Shown in pieces: positions 8,842 to 17,615 of a stretch of DNA of 64,000 nucleotides. The translations under genes and the position numbers were made by a program. How positions within the stretch are numbered: the stretch's first letter is position 1; every line of letters begins with the position of its first letter. The notes under the pieces were generated by a model. It was not told where the DNA came from, did not search any database, and saw only the letters and a list, made by a program, of their open reading frames with translations. This stretch comes from JAGTRP01 sp035255045. Its GTDB lineage: Bacteria > Pseudomonadota > Gammaproteobacteria > Burkholderiales > Rhodocyclaceae. The stretch lies in the NCBI GenBank assembly GCA_035255045.1, contig DATFAA010000007.1:69897-133896 (forward strand), written 5' to 3'.

Positions 8842-10095
8842 GTGCGCCCCTTCCCCGCCCTCCTCCGCTCAGCCCTCCTGGGGCTCGCCCTGGCGCTCCT
8901 CGGCACCCCCCTCCTGGCCGCCCCCCCGGGCAACGCGATCGAGCGCGGCAAGTACCTGGCTCAGGCGGGGGACTGCATCGCCTGCCACACCATCCCGGGC
9001 CGGCCCATCTTTTCCGGCAACCGGCCCCTGCCCACCCCCTTCGGTACCCTCTATTCCCCCAACATCACGCCGGACCCGGACACCGGTATCGGCAAGTGGT
9101 CGGCCGACGACTTCTACCGCATGATGCACAGCGGCCGCTCCCGGGACGGGGCGCTCCTCTACCCGGCCATGCCCTTCGCCGCCTACACCAAGGTGACCCG
9201 GGAGGACTGCGACGCCATCTTCGCCTACCTCAAATCGGTACCGCCGGTGCGCCAGCCCAGCCGGCCCCACGACCTGCGCTTCCCCTACAACAACCGGGCC
9301 CTCCTCATCGGCTGGCGCACCCTCTATTTCAAGGAGGGTGAATACCAGCCCGACCCCACCAAATCGGCCGAGTGGAACCGGGGCGCCTACCTGGTGCAGG
9401 GCCTCGGCCACTGCTCCATGTGCCACACCCCCATCAACGCCCTCGGCGGCTCGTCGGAGGAGGCGGCCTTCGAAGGCGGGCTCATCCCCATGCAGAACTG
9501 GTACGCGCCGTCCCTCACCTCCAACCGCGAGGCCGGCCTCGGGGAATGGGAAATCAAGGACATCATGGACCTGCTGCAGACCGGCATCTCGCATCGGGCC
9601 ACGGTCTATGGCCCGATGGCCGAAGTCACCTACAACAGCCTGCAATACCTGAACGACCAGGATATCCGGGCCATGGCCGTCTACCTGAAGAGCCTGCCCC
9701 TGCGGGACAACCCGCCGCCCGAGCCGGAGAACGCCCCCCTCACCGCCGACACCAACCAGATGTTCTCGGAGGGACGGCGGGTATACGACAAGCACTGCTC
9801 CAATTGCCACGGCACCGCCGGCCGCGGCAAGCCGCCCCATTACCCGCCCCTGGCCAACAACCAGTCCATCGAAATGGCCTCCGCCGTCAATCCCATCCGC
9901 ATGGTGCTGAACGGCGGCTACCCTCCCGGCACCCGGAAGAATCCCATGCCTTACGGCATGCCGCCCTTCGCCCAGTTCCTGTCGGACGGGGAGATCGCCG
10001 CCGTCGTCACCTACATCCGCACCGCCTGGGGCAACCGGGGGGCGCCGGTGACGACGCGGGAAGTGAATGCCCTGCGGGCCGCCACCGTGGAGTGA
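8842..10095 (+). CDS. Triheme cytochrome c
   Basis: A 417-residue c-type cytochrome with three CXXCH sites: CIACH near the N-terminus, CSMCH in the middle and CSNCH in the last third. This is the layout of the cytochrome subunit of membrane alcohol or gluconate dehydrogenases. The GTG at 8842 is chosen because it follows AGGGGGA at a good distance and opens directly into a hydrophobic signal segment (PFPALLRSALLGLALALLG). No dehydrogenase subunit is adjacent, so here it more likely feeds the ba3 oxidase. The next gene starts 3 bases after its stop. Confidence 0.87.
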   Translation: MRPFPALLRSALLGLALALLGTPLLAAPPGNAIERGKYLAQAGDCIACHTIPGRPIFSGNRPLPTPFGTLYSPNITPDPDTGIGKWSADDFYRMMHSGRSRDGALLYPAMPFAAYTKVTREDCDAIFAYLKSVPPVRQPSRPHDLRFPYNNRALLIGWRTLYFKEGEYQPDPTKSAEWNRGAYLVQGLGHCSMCHTPINALGGSSEEAAFEGGLIPMQNWYAPSLTSNREAGLGEWEIKDIMDLLQTGISHRATVYGPMAEVTYNSLQYLNDQDIRAMAVYLKSLPLRDNPPPEPENAPLTADTNQMFSEGRRVYDKHCSNCHGTAGRGKPPHYPPLANNQSIEMASAVNPIRMVLNGGYPPGTRKNPMPYGMPPFAQFLSDGEIAAVVTYIRTAWGNRGAPVTTREVNALRAATVE

Positions 10096-10098
10096 ACC

Positions 10099-10266
10099 AT
10101 GCTGATCGAACCCGATTCCCCGAACTCAGCCACCGACCAGAGCGCCGTGGACGACATCCTCGGCCGCGGGCCGGTGGGGGCCTTCGCCCTGGCCGGCACC
10201 GCCACCGCCATCGTGGTGCTGATCTGGCTGGCCTTCTATTTCTTCGTCTACCTGCCCAGGGCCTGA
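10099..10266 (+). CDS. Small membrane subunit of ba3-type oxidase (subunit IIa-like)
   Basis: A 55-residue protein with one hydrophobic helix (about residues 29-52) ending FFVYLPRA. It is packed between the triheme cytochrome and subunit II, with 3 bases on each side. B-family oxidases carry a single-helix subunit IIa that supplies the helix missing from a short subunit II, and position and size fit that role. There is no diagnostic motif, so the assignment rests on context. Confidence 0.72.
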   Translation: MLIEPDSPNSATDQSAVDDILGRGPVGAFALAGTATAIVVLIWLAFYFFVYLPRA

Positions 10267-10269
10267 GCG

Positions 10270-10830
10270 ATGCCGACTCCCAGCAGCCACGACAGCGGCC
10301 AAGTCGCCATCCGGGCGGAGCTGCGCTGGGCCGCCGTCACCCTCGCCATCATCGCCTTCCTGATCGCCATGATGGTCTACATGAGCCTGCACTGGGCGAC
10401 CATGCCCCCCGCCCGCCTGGAGACCGTGGACCCGACCACCCTGCACCTGGCCGGCGAATTCACCGAGGACAACCTGGGCAGCGCCGTCGAGAGCGACGGC
10501 TCGGTGACCGTGCGCCTGGTGGGCAACCAGTATTCCTTCACCCCCCAATGCCTGCTGGTGCCCGCCGACACCCCGGTGACCTTCCGGGGCACCAGCGCCG
10601 ACGTGGTGCACGGCTTCAACATCGCCCAGACCAACGTGAACGTGATGCTGGAGCCCGGCTACGTCTCCACCTTCAAGACCCGCTTCAAGAAGCCGGCCGA
10701 CCTGGTCATGCCCTGCCACGAGTTCTGCGGCGCCGGCCACGCCGGCATGTGGGCCCGGGTCAAGGTCATCGACAAGGCCGCCTTCTTCCAGCAGGCCGGC
10801 AACGCCCGGAGGTTGAGCTGTGTTGAATGA
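10270..10830 (+). CDS. ba3-type cytochrome c oxidase subunit II (CuA)
   Basis: Electron-entry subunit of a B-family heme-copper oxidase, 186 residues with a single N-terminal membrane helix (about residues 20-42) and a periplasmic cupredoxin domain. The CuA site CHEFCGAGHAGM supplies both cysteines, the histidine and the methionine, and the upstream histidine lies in DVVHGFNIA. It has no fused cytochrome c domain, unlike the two caa3 subunits farther on. Its end overlaps the subunit I start by 11 bases. Confidence 0.92.
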   Translation: MPTPSSHDSGQVAIRAELRWAAVTLAIIAFLIAMMVYMSLHWATMPPARLETVDPTTLHLAGEFTEDNLGSAVESDGSVTVRLVGNQYSFTPQCLLVPADTPVTFRGTSADVVHGFNIAQTNVNVMLEPGYVSTFKTRFKKPADLVMPCHEFCGAGHAGMWARVKVIDKAAFFQQAGNARRLSCVE

Positions 10831-12451
10831 GGACACCAAACGCCTGGTCCTCGCCCATTTCTGGCTGGGATTCGCGGCCTTCGCCGTCGCCGTCCTCCTG
10901 GGCGAGTGGCAGATGTACATCCGCAGCCCGGTCCGTGCCTGGATCAGCGACCCGGAACTCTACTACCGGGCCGTCACCGCCCACGGTTCGGCCATGGCCT
11001 ACGTCCTGCCCACCCTGGTGGCCATGGGCTTCGGCTACGCCATCGTCGAACTCGCCCTCAAGCAGCCCCTCATCGGCCGGCGCTGGGCCTGGGCCGGCTT
11101 CATCCTGGTGGTGGTGGGCGTGGTGGCGGCCATGGCGCCCGTCTCCATGGGCCTGGCCTCCGTGCTGTACACCTTCTACCCGCCCATGATCGCCAACCCC
11201 TTCTACTACATCGGCATCGTCCTGGTGGTGGTGGGCTCCTGGATCTGGGTGGGGCTCATGTCGGTCAATCTCCACGCCTGGAGGAAGGCCCACCCCGGGG
11301 AATCGGTGCCCCTGGCCATGTTCGCCAGCGTCGCCGGCGCCTACCTGTGGGCCTGGACTTCCCTGGGGGCGGCCATCGAGCTGCTGTTCCAGATCCTGCC
11401 CGTGGCCTTGGGGCTCAAGGCCACCATCGACGCCGGCCTGGCCCGGGTGTTCTTCTCCTGGACCCTGCACGCCATCGTCTATTTCTGGCTCATCCCCAGC
11501 TACATCGCCTTCTACACCCTGGTGCCCCGGGCCATCGGCGGGCGGCTCTACAGCGAGGCCATGGGCCGGCTGGTGTTCATCCTCTTCCTGGTGTTCTCCA
11601 TGCCCATCGGGGTCCACCACCTTTTCCAGGACCCCCAGGTGGGGGCCGGGGTGAAGTTCATGCACGCCGCCTTCACCGGCCTGGTGTCGGTGCCCACCCT
11701 GCTGACCGTATTCACCATCACCGCCTCGGTCGAGATCGCCGGCCGGCTCCGCGGCGGCCAGGGGCTCTTCGGCTGGATCCGGGCCCTGCCCTGGCACAAC
11801 CCGATGATGCTGGCAGTGGCCTTCTCCTTCGTGCTCCTGGGCTTCGGCGGCGCTGGCGGCATCATCAACATGAGCTACCAGCTCGACTTCAGCGTCCACA
11901 ACACCCAGTGGATCACCGGCCACTTCCACCTCATCTTCGGCGGCGCCATCGTCATCATGTACTTCGTCATCGCCTACGACCTGTGGCCCCACCTCACCGG
12001 CCGGGCGCTGAAGGACATGGCCCTGATGCGGGCCCAGCTCTGGCTATGGTTCGTCGGCATGCTGGTCACCACCTTCCCCTGGCACGTGGTCGGCATCCTG
12101 GGCATGCCCCGGCGCATGGCCTACTTCGACTACAGCCATCCCGCCATCGCGCCCCAGGCCATGGCCGTGACCATGAGCTTCATCGGCGGCCTGATGCTGG
12201 TGGCCTCCATGGTCCTCTTCCTCCTGGTGCTGGTGCGGGGCCATCTCGCTGAACGGGTCAGCCTGCCCGAATTCCGCTTCAGCACCCCGGCCCACCCCAC
12301 CGGCCGGCTGCCGGCGGTGCTCAACGGCTTCGCCCTCTGGCTGGGGCTGATGATCGGGCTGTCGGTGGTCAATTACGGCTTCCCCATCGCCCAGCTCGTG
12401 TTCCTCAAGCAGACCTCGGTGCCGGCGGTACCCATCGGCACGGGAGGCTGA
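10820..12451 (+). CDS. ba3-type cytochrome c oxidase subunit I
   Basis: Catalytic subunit of a B-family heme-copper oxidase, reducing O2 to water and pumping protons with the low stoichiometry typical of the family. The 543-residue, multi-helix protein has AHGSAMAY (heme b ligand), TLHAIVYFW with the His-Tyr pair four residues apart, GVHHLFQDPQV (CuB histidines) and TGHFHLIFGG (heme ligands). The A-family motif GHPEVY is absent, which separates it from the two coxA genes in this window. Translation starts at GTG 10820, inside the end of subunit II. Confidence 0.93.
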   Translation: MLNEDTKRLVLAHFWLGFAAFAVAVLLGEWQMYIRSPVRAWISDPELYYRAVTAHGSAMAYVLPTLVAMGFGYAIVELALKQPLIGRRWAWAGFILVVVGVVAAMAPVSMGLASVLYTFYPPMIANPFYYIGIVLVVVGSWIWVGLMSVNLHAWRKAHPGESVPLAMFASVAGAYLWAWTSLGAAIELLFQILPVALGLKATIDAGLARVFFSWTLHAIVYFWLIPSYIAFYTLVPRAIGGRLYSEAMGRLVFILFLVFSMPIGVHHLFQDPQVGAGVKFMHAAFTGLVSVPTLLTVFTITASVEIAGRLRGGQGLFGWIRALPWHNPMMLAVAFSFVLLGFGGAGGIINMSYQLDFSVHNTQWITGHFHLIFGGAIVIMYFVIAYDLWPHLTGRALKDMALMRAQLWLWFVGMLVTTFPWHVVGILGMPRRMAYFDYSHPAIAPQAMAVTMSFIGGLMLVASMVLFLLVLVRGHLAERVSLPEFRFSTPAHPTGRLPAVLNGFALWLGLMIGLSVVNYGFPIAQLVFLKQTSVPAVPIGTGG

Positions 12452-12453
12452 CC

Positions 12454-13239
12454 ATGGCCCAGACCTCCGCCCGCAGCACCCCCTGGGTCGCCGCCAGCAT
12501 CGGCGGGCTGCTCATCCTCGCCCTCCTCGCCGCCCTCATCGGCCTGGTGTGGATTCCCAGCGCCCAGCGGGATACCCGCATCAGCGGCCTGTGGAACGCC
12601 ATCTGCAGCGCCGCCGGCCTGGTCCAGCCCTGGCGCCCGGCCCGGCAGCCCACCGCACCGGTAGTCCAGCCCAGCGAGGTGATCGTCACCGCCACCATGA
12701 TGCAGCCGGCCGACAGCCTGTCCATCGGCCGGGGCGCCACCCTGGCCATGCAGTGCACCATGTGCCACGGCGCCCGGGGCATGAGTCGGGCCGATTCCCC
12801 CAACCTCGCCGGGCAGTACGAGGAGGCCATCTACAAGCAGCTGCGGGATTTCAAGTCCGGGCACCGCAGGAGCGCCGTCATGGCGCCCCTCGTGCAGAAC
12901 CTGGGGGACCAGGACATGCGGGACCTGGCGGCCTACTACGCCTACCTGCCCCGGGAGGCCCCGGAGACTCCCGCCGCCGTCCCCGAGCGCCCCGCCATCG
13001 TCACCAGCGGCGCCCCCATGCGCAATATCGCCGCCTGCGAATCCTGCCACGGCGGCATCGACCACAAGCCCGGCAGCCCCCGCCTGGACGGCGAGCCGGA
13101 AGTCTACGTCCGGGCCCAGCTCAAGGCCTTCGCCAGCGGCGCCCGGGGCAACGACCTGTACAGCCAGATGCGCAACGTCGCCCGCCAGATGACCTCGGAA
13201 GAAATCGACGCCGCCGCCCGCTACTACTCACGCCGCTGA
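12454..13239 (+). CDS. Membrane-anchored diheme cytochrome c
   Basis: Last gene of the ba3 oxidase operon, 2 bases after the subunit I stop. The 261-residue protein starts with an uncleaved-looking hydrophobic helix (about residues 12-35), then two cytochrome domains with CTMCH and CESCH and the downstream methionine-containing stretches. It is probably anchored in the inner membrane facing the periplasm and passes electrons to CuA. Together with the two upstream cytochromes the operon offers seven heme c sites. Confidence 0.88.
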   Translation: MAQTSARSTPWVAASIGGLLILALLAALIGLVWIPSAQRDTRISGLWNAICSAAGLVQPWRPARQPTAPVVQPSEVIVTATMMQPADSLSIGRGATLAMQCTMCHGARGMSRADSPNLAGQYEEAIYKQLRDFKSGHRRSAVMAPLVQNLGDQDMRDLAAYYAYLPREAPETPAAVPERPAIVTSGAPMRNIAACESCHGGIDHKPGSPRLDGEPEVYVRAQLKAFASGARGNDLYSQMRNVARQMTSEEIDAAARYYSRR

Positions 13240-13294
13240 CGGGCGAAGCGGTGGGCCGGAATATCCGGGCGGTTGTTTCCCCATGACCGGATCG

Positions 13295-13310
13295 GGCGTC
13301 GAAAGACGCC
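13295..13310. other. GAAA-tetraloop hairpin after the ba3 operon
   Basis: GGCGTC-GAAA-GACGCC forms a perfect 6-bp stem closed by a GNRA tetraloop, 56 bases after the last ba3-operon stop. There is no U-run after it, so it is not a clear intrinsic terminator. It may mark the 3' end of the operon transcript or a processing site. It lies inside the next gene only if that gene starts at 13283. Confidence 0.45.
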
Positions 13311-13360
13311 AAAGCGTGTTATTAAGCGGGCTGTTCTGGTGCAACACCGAAGGATCCGAG

Positions 13361-13894
13361 TTGGAAAATTTGAGCAGGGAAGCGGCCCAGGCCGGGATGG
13401 CGGTGGAGATCGCCCGCCGACTGGAGAGCGCACTGACGGCGGCCGGAGCCACGGGCAAGGGTCTCCATGAGAAGACGACCAGTGTCGAGGGCATGCTGCC
13501 GGCGCCAGCGGTGAGGAAGCTGCGCTTCATCGCCTCGGTCCGAAACAAGATCGTCCATGAGGACACCATCCTGTCGGACGCGGAGTTCTCGGCTTTCACC
13601 GAATCGGGGAAGCTTGCGATGGAAGAGCTCGAAGCCGCGATTCCCAAGAAGGCTCGCCGCAAGGCCAGGGCACGCGGGAAATCGCCGTCCCGTCCGGCCT
13701 CCGGCGCCGATAGCGGAAGATTCGCCCGGACCGGCACAGCGCTTCGCCTGGCCGGATTGGCCGTCCTGGGCGGGACCGCCCTCGTCTTCCTGCTGATGGT
13801 CCTGGGCACCGATGGACCCTGGCTCTGGGCCGGCGCCTTTGCCATCTACTTCGTCTTCGGCTGGCAGGTCCTCAGGAACATCCAGAAGACCTGA
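13361..13894 (+). CDS. HEPN/DUF4145-like protein with C-terminal membrane helices
   Basis: I do not recognise a named family member. The soluble part contains IASVRNKIVHED, an R-x4-H signature of HEPN domains, within a helical region like that of DUF4145 proteins. The C-terminal third has a basic Ser/Arg/Lys-rich stretch and then two hydrophobic segments (LAVLGGTALVFLLMVLG and a second ending near the C-terminus). I prefer the TTG at 13361 because GAAGGA lies about 7 bases upstream, giving 177 residues. The ATG at 13283 would give 203 residues but has no clear ribosome site and covers the hairpin. HEPN proteins are often RNases or RNA-binding; no toxin-antitoxin partner is adjacent. Confidence 0.65.
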   Translation: MENLSREAAQAGMAVEIARRLESALTAAGATGKGLHEKTTSVEGMLPAPAVRKLRFIASVRNKIVHEDTILSDAEFSAFTESGKLAMEELEAAIPKKARRKARARGKSPSRPASGADSGRFARTGTALRLAGLAVLGGTALVFLLMVLGTDGPWLWAGAFAIYFVFGWQVLRNIQKT

Positions 13895-13910
13895 TGGCCG
13901 CTGCCGCCCC

Positions 13911-15257
13911 TCAGCGGGGACGGGGCTTGGCGGCGGGCTTTCCGGCCCGGGTCTTGCCGGGCGCGGTCCGGCCCCGGCGTCCCGCTCCCGCCTTGGGGGC
14001 GGCGGGCGTGCCGCGGCTGCCCGGAGCGCTTTTGGGCGCCACGCCGGCAATGGGCTTCGGCTTCTTGGGTTTCTTCGGCTTCTTCACCAGCTGCCCGGCG
14101 GCATTGGTCATGGGCACCCGGTGGTCCGGCTCGAAACCCGGCTCTTCGAAGCGCTGGAAGGTCTGCCGGGTCAGGGTTTCGATGGCCGCCAGCAGGCCGA
14201 CCTCGTCGGCGCACACCAGGGAGACGGCCTCGCCGCTGGCGCCGGCGCGGCCGGTGCGGCCAATGCGGTGGATATAGTCTTCGGCGACGATGGGCAGGTC
14301 GAAATTGACCACCAGGGGCAAGTCGTCGATATCCAGCCCACGGGCCGCCACGTCGGTGGCCACCAGGATTTGCACCGCTCCCGCCTTGAAGCGCTCCAGG
14401 GCCTTCAGTCGGGCCGGCTGGGGCTTGTCCCCGTGGATGGAATCGGCGCTGACGCCCGCCGCCTGGAGGGTGGCGACCAGTTGCTCCGTCCCCTTGCGGG
14501 TCTTCACGAACACCAGCACCTGCCCCCATCGCCGGGTCTTCAGCAAGTGGCGGAACAGCTCGGGTTTCGTCTTCTTGTCGACCGGGATCACCCGCTGCTT
14601 GACGCTCTTGGCCGCGGTGTTGCGCGGGCTGGTCTCGATGGCGAGCGGATCATGGAGGATCGTGCCGGCCAGGGTACGGATGGCATCGGAGAAGGTGGCG
14701 GAGAACAGCAGGGTCTGCCGGCGCTTCGGCAGGGCCGCGAACAGGGCGTTCAGTTCCCGGGCGAAACCGAGGTCGAGCATCCGGTCGGCCTCGTCCAGGA
14801 CCAGCGTCTGGACCTGGTTGAAGCGGATGGCATTCTGCCCGTGCAGATCCAGCAGGCGGCCAGGGGTGGCCACCACCACGTCCACGCCCTTGCGCATCTT
14901 CATCATCTGGGGATTGATGCTGACCCCGCCGTAAACCGCGCAGGTCCGCAGGGTCAGGAACTGTCCATAGGCGCGGAAGCTCTCGTGCACCTGTTCGGCC
15001 AGTTCCCGGGTCGGCACCAGCACCACGGCGCGGACGCAGTTGCCGGCCACCGGCGTTCCCTCCGTGGCCAGGCGCTGCAGGAGCGGCAGGGCAAAGCCCG
15101 CCGTCTTTCCGGTGCCGGTCTGGGCCGCCGCCATGAGGTCGCGGCCGGCCAGGACGGCCGGAATGGCCCGGGCCTGGACCGGGGTCGGCGTCTGATAGCC
15201 CAGGGAGTCGAGGGCTCGGAGCAATGGATCAACCAGGCCCAGGGCAGCAAAAGTCAT
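13911..15257 (-). CDS. rhlE: DEAD-box ATP-dependent RNA helicase (RhlE group)
   Basis: RNA helicase of 448 residues. In order it shows the Q motif region (GYQTPTPVQARAIP), motif I AAQTGTGKT, PTRELAEQV, ATPGRLLDL, motif II DEAD, motif III SAT, ATDVAARGLDI and HRIGRTGRAG. A Lys/Pro/Gly-rich, very basic C-terminal tail follows, as usual for RhlE-type proteins that bind RNA. Translation is taken from the ATG complementary to 15255-15257 (MTFAALGLVDPLL), since the helicase core begins there; the frame remains open upstream without conserved character. It acts in rRNA or mRNA remodelling. It is divergent from the Hsp70-like gene. Confidence 0.92.
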   Translation of the reverse strand: MTFAALGLVDPLLRALDSLGYQTPTPVQARAIPAVLAGRDLMAAAQTGTGKTAGFALPLLQRLATEGTPVAGNCVRAVVLVPTRELAEQVHESFRAYGQFLTLRTCAVYGGVSINPQMMKMRKGVDVVVATPGRLLDLHGQNAIRFNQVQTLVLDEADRMLDLGFARELNALFAALPKRRQTLLFSATFSDAIRTLAGTILHDPLAIETSPRNTAAKSVKQRVIPVDKKTKPELFRHLLKTRRWGQVLVFVKTRKGTEQLVATLQAAGVSADSIHGDKPQPARLKALERFKAGAVQILVATDVAARGLDIDDLPLVVNFDLPIVAEDYIHRIGRTGRAGASGEAVSLVCADEVGLLAAIETLTRQTFQRFEEPGFEPDHRVPMTNAAGQLVKKPKKPKKPKPIAGVAPKSAPGSRGTPAAPKAGAGRRGRTAPGKTRAGKPAAKPRPR

Positions 15258-15394
15258 GGAACCGAAATACCTTGAATAGCCTTGAAGGGACCGAAGTCTA
15301 ACGTGCCACGGCCCCCGGGGGATACCGGCGTTGCCATCCTGGACAGCTGCATCGGGCCCGCGTAGCATCGCCGCCCCTCCAGAAAAGCTCCCCA

Positions 15395-16672
15395 ATGCCC
15401 CACCATTGTCCGGCCCGCGCTTGCGGCATCGATTTCGGCACCTCCAATTCCACCATCGGCTGGCTGAGGCCCGGCCAGCCGACCCTGCTGCCCCTGGAGG
15501 ACGGCAAGCCGACCCTGCCCTCGGTGGTCTTCTTCAACGCCGAGGACGATTCCGTCAGTTTCGGCCGGGCCGGCCTCCGGCAATATCTGGACGGCTACGA
15601 GGGGCGACTCATGCGCTCCCTCAAGAGCCTCCTCGGCAGCAGCCTGATCGACGGCCGCACCGAGGTCCAGGGGCGGGCCATCGTCTTCCGGGATCTCCTG
15701 ACCCAGCTCATCGGCACCTTGAAGGCCCGGGCCGAGGAGCAGGCGGGGCGCGCCTTCGGGCAGGTGGTGATGGGACGGCCGGTGTATTTCGTCGACGACG
15801 ATCCGGCAGCCGACCGGGCGGCCGAGAATACCCTGGCCGATATCGCCCGGGCCGTCGGCTTCGGCGAGGTCAGTTTCCAGTACGAGCCCATTGCCGCGGC
15901 CTTTCACTATGAAACCGGGTTGGCCCGCGAGGAGATCGTGCTGGTTGCCGATGTCGGCGGCGGCACCTCGGACTTCTCCATCGTCCGCCTCTCGCCGCAG
16001 CGGGCCAGGGCGGCGGAACGCTGGAGCGACGTGCTGGCCAATGGCGGCATCCATATCGGCGGCACCGATTTCGACAGGCAACTGAGCCTGGCCTCGGTCA
16101 TGCCTCTCCTCGGCCACCGCAGCCTTCTCAAGAGCGGGCGGGAAATGCCCGCCAGCCTCTACTTCAACCTCGCCACCTGGCACACCATCAATTTCGCCTA
16201 CACCCGCCAGGTCTGGGCCGAACTGCAACAACTCGTCCTCGACGCCATGGAGCCCGAGCGCCTGGATCGTCTCCTGGCGCTGATCGACGAGCGCGCCGGG
16301 CATTGGCTGGCGCACCAGGTGGAGGAAGCCAAGATCGCCCTCTCGAGCGGCGACACCGCCCTGCTTTCCCTGGAGCGTTTCGCGCCGGGCGAGCGGGAAG
16401 CGCTGACCCGGGCGGAATTCGAAGGGGCGACGCAGATGCTGGTGGAAAAGGTCGAGGGGGCGGTCGCCCGGCTTCTGCCCGAGGCGGGCATCCCGGCAAG
16501 CGGCATCGATACCATCTTCTTCACCGGCGGGTCGAGCGGCATCCCCCTGCTGCGCCGCCGCATCGCCGCCCTGCTGCCCCAGGCGCGGATTGTCGAAGGC
16601 GACCTGTTCGGCAGCATCGGCGCCGGCCTGGCGGTGGACGCGGCGCACCGCTACGGCACTGACTGTCGGTAA
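15395..16672 (+). CDS. Hsp70-like ATPase (YegD-like)
   Basis: A 425-residue protein with the actin/Hsp70 nucleotide-binding fold: phosphate 1 motif CGIDFGTSNST, connect region YEPIAAAFHYE, phosphate 2 VADVGGGTSDFSIV and the adenosine motif FFTGGSSGIPLLRRR. The C-terminal substrate-binding domain of DnaK (about 200 residues) is absent, as in E. coli YegD. It is a putative chaperone-type ATPase with unknown clients. Possibly relevant, rpoH lies about 1 kb downstream, but a DHFR-fold gene separates them. Confidence 0.88.
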   Translation: MPHHCPARACGIDFGTSNSTIGWLRPGQPTLLPLEDGKPTLPSVVFFNAEDDSVSFGRAGLRQYLDGYEGRLMRSLKSLLGSSLIDGRTEVQGRAIVFRDLLTQLIGTLKARAEEQAGRAFGQVVMGRPVYFVDDDPAADRAAENTLADIARAVGFGEVSFQYEPIAAAFHYETGLAREEIVLVADVGGGTSDFSIVRLSPQRARAAERWSDVLANGGIHIGGTDFDRQLSLASVMPLLGHRSLLKSGREMPASLYFNLATWHTINFAYTRQVWAELQQLVLDAMEPERLDRLLALIDERAGHWLAHQVEEAKIALSSGDTALLSLERFAPGEREALTRAEFEGATQMLVEKVEGAVARLLPEAGIPASGIDTIFFTGGSSGIPLLRRRIAALLPQARIVEGDLFGSIGAGLAVDAAHRYGTDCR

Positions 16673-16746
16673 GGCGGGCAAACCCCTGTCCAATCCATCG
16701 CCTGTCGGAACGGCGCGAAACACGGAAGGGCTGCGCCCGGTCAGAG

Positions 16747-16782
16747 ATTAGTCCCTACTGTTTTATTAGTCCCTACTGTTTT
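16747..16782. repeat. Tandem direct repeat, two copies of an 18-bp unit
   Basis: ATTAGTCCCTACTGTTTT occurs twice with no spacer at 16747-16764 and 16765-16782, ending 29 bases before the ATG of the DHFR-fold gene. The unit is much more AT-rich than its surroundings. It may be a regulator site, part of a promoter or a recent slippage duplication. Confidence 0.8.
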
Positions 16783-16811
16783 CCGAGTCGGATCGACAAG
16801 GAGAGTGCCCC

Positions 16812-17483
16812 ATGCGGAAGATTGTCGTGGGCGCCATGGTTTCCATGGATGGCGTCATGCAGGCGCCCGGCGCGCCGACCGAGGACCCGACCCGGGGCTT
16901 CAGGTTCGGCGGCTGGCAGATGCCCTATTTCGATCCGGTGTTCGGCGAAGAGCTCGACCGTGTCTTCAGGGAGAGATTCGACCTCCTGCTCGGCCGCAAG
17001 ACCTACGAGATTTTCGCCGCGTACTGGCCCTACCAGGACGAAGACGCTCCCCATGGCGGCATCGCCAGGCTGTTCAACGGCATCCGGAAGTACGTGGTTT
17101 CGGGCTCCGGCGAGGTCGACACGAACTGGGCGGGCTCGGTGCTCCTGCGCGGCATCGCCGACGTGAAGCGCCTAAGGCAGGAGGACGGCCCCAACCTCGT
17201 CACCCAGGGCAGTACCGAACTGGTCCACGCGCTGCTCGCCAATGACCTGGTCGACGCCATGAGCATCTTCACCATGCCGGTGGTGCTGGGCGGCGGAAAG
17301 AAGCTGTTCGCCGACGGCTCGGCGCCGCATTCCTTCAAGCTGACCGGGTCCCGGGTCTCTCCGAACGGCGTCATCGTCGGCCATTACGAGCGAGAGGGCG
17401 AGATCGAGATTGGCGACGCAACATTCCATTCCCCCAGCGAACGCGAGATCGCCCGCCGGGAGCGCGTGGAGCGCGAGGGCTAA
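16812..17483 (+). CDS. Dihydrofolate reductase-fold protein (RibD C-terminal family)
   Basis: A 223-residue protein of the RibD_C/YyaP group. Visible features are the N-terminal strand KIVVGAMVSMDGVMQ, LLLGRKTYE, a QGSTELVHALL segment and PVVLGGGKKLF. It is probably an NADPH-dependent reductase of unknown substrate; true folA is shorter (about 160-170 residues) with different motifs. The ribosome site AAGGAGAG precedes the ATG at 16812. The charged C-terminus (SEREIARRERVEREG) extends beyond the usual domain. Confidence 0.82.
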   Translation: MRKIVVGAMVSMDGVMQAPGAPTEDPTRGFRFGGWQMPYFDPVFGEELDRVFRERFDLLLGRKTYEIFAAYWPYQDEDAPHGGIARLFNGIRKYVVSGSGEVDTNWAGSVLLRGIADVKRLRQEDGPNLVTQGSTELVHALLANDLVDAMSIFTMPVVLGGGKKLFADGSAPHSFKLTGSRVSPNGVIVGHYEREGEIEIGDATFHSPSEREIARRERVEREG

Positions 17484-17544
17484 GGATCGGCAGCCCGCAT
17501 TCCATAGGGTAAAACCCCACCATCAGGAAGAACTTTTCCTGCCC

Positions 17545-17571
17545 TTAGCACTCTCAGACAACGAGTGCTAA
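17545..17571. promoter_or_regulatory. CIRCE operator (HrcA site) upstream of rpoH
   Basis: TTAGCACTC at 17545-17553 and GAGTGCTAA at 17563-17571 form a perfect inverted repeat with a 9-base spacer, identical to the CIRCE consensus bound by HrcA. The right arm runs into TGCTAAAAT, which could be an extended -10 (TAAAAT 17569-17574), so repressor binding would block the promoter. It lies 45 bases before the rpoH ATG. Confidence 0.93.
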
Positions 17572-17615
17572 AATTAGTTGAAAATGATGGACGTATTCGA
17601 GGAGGACAACACGTT

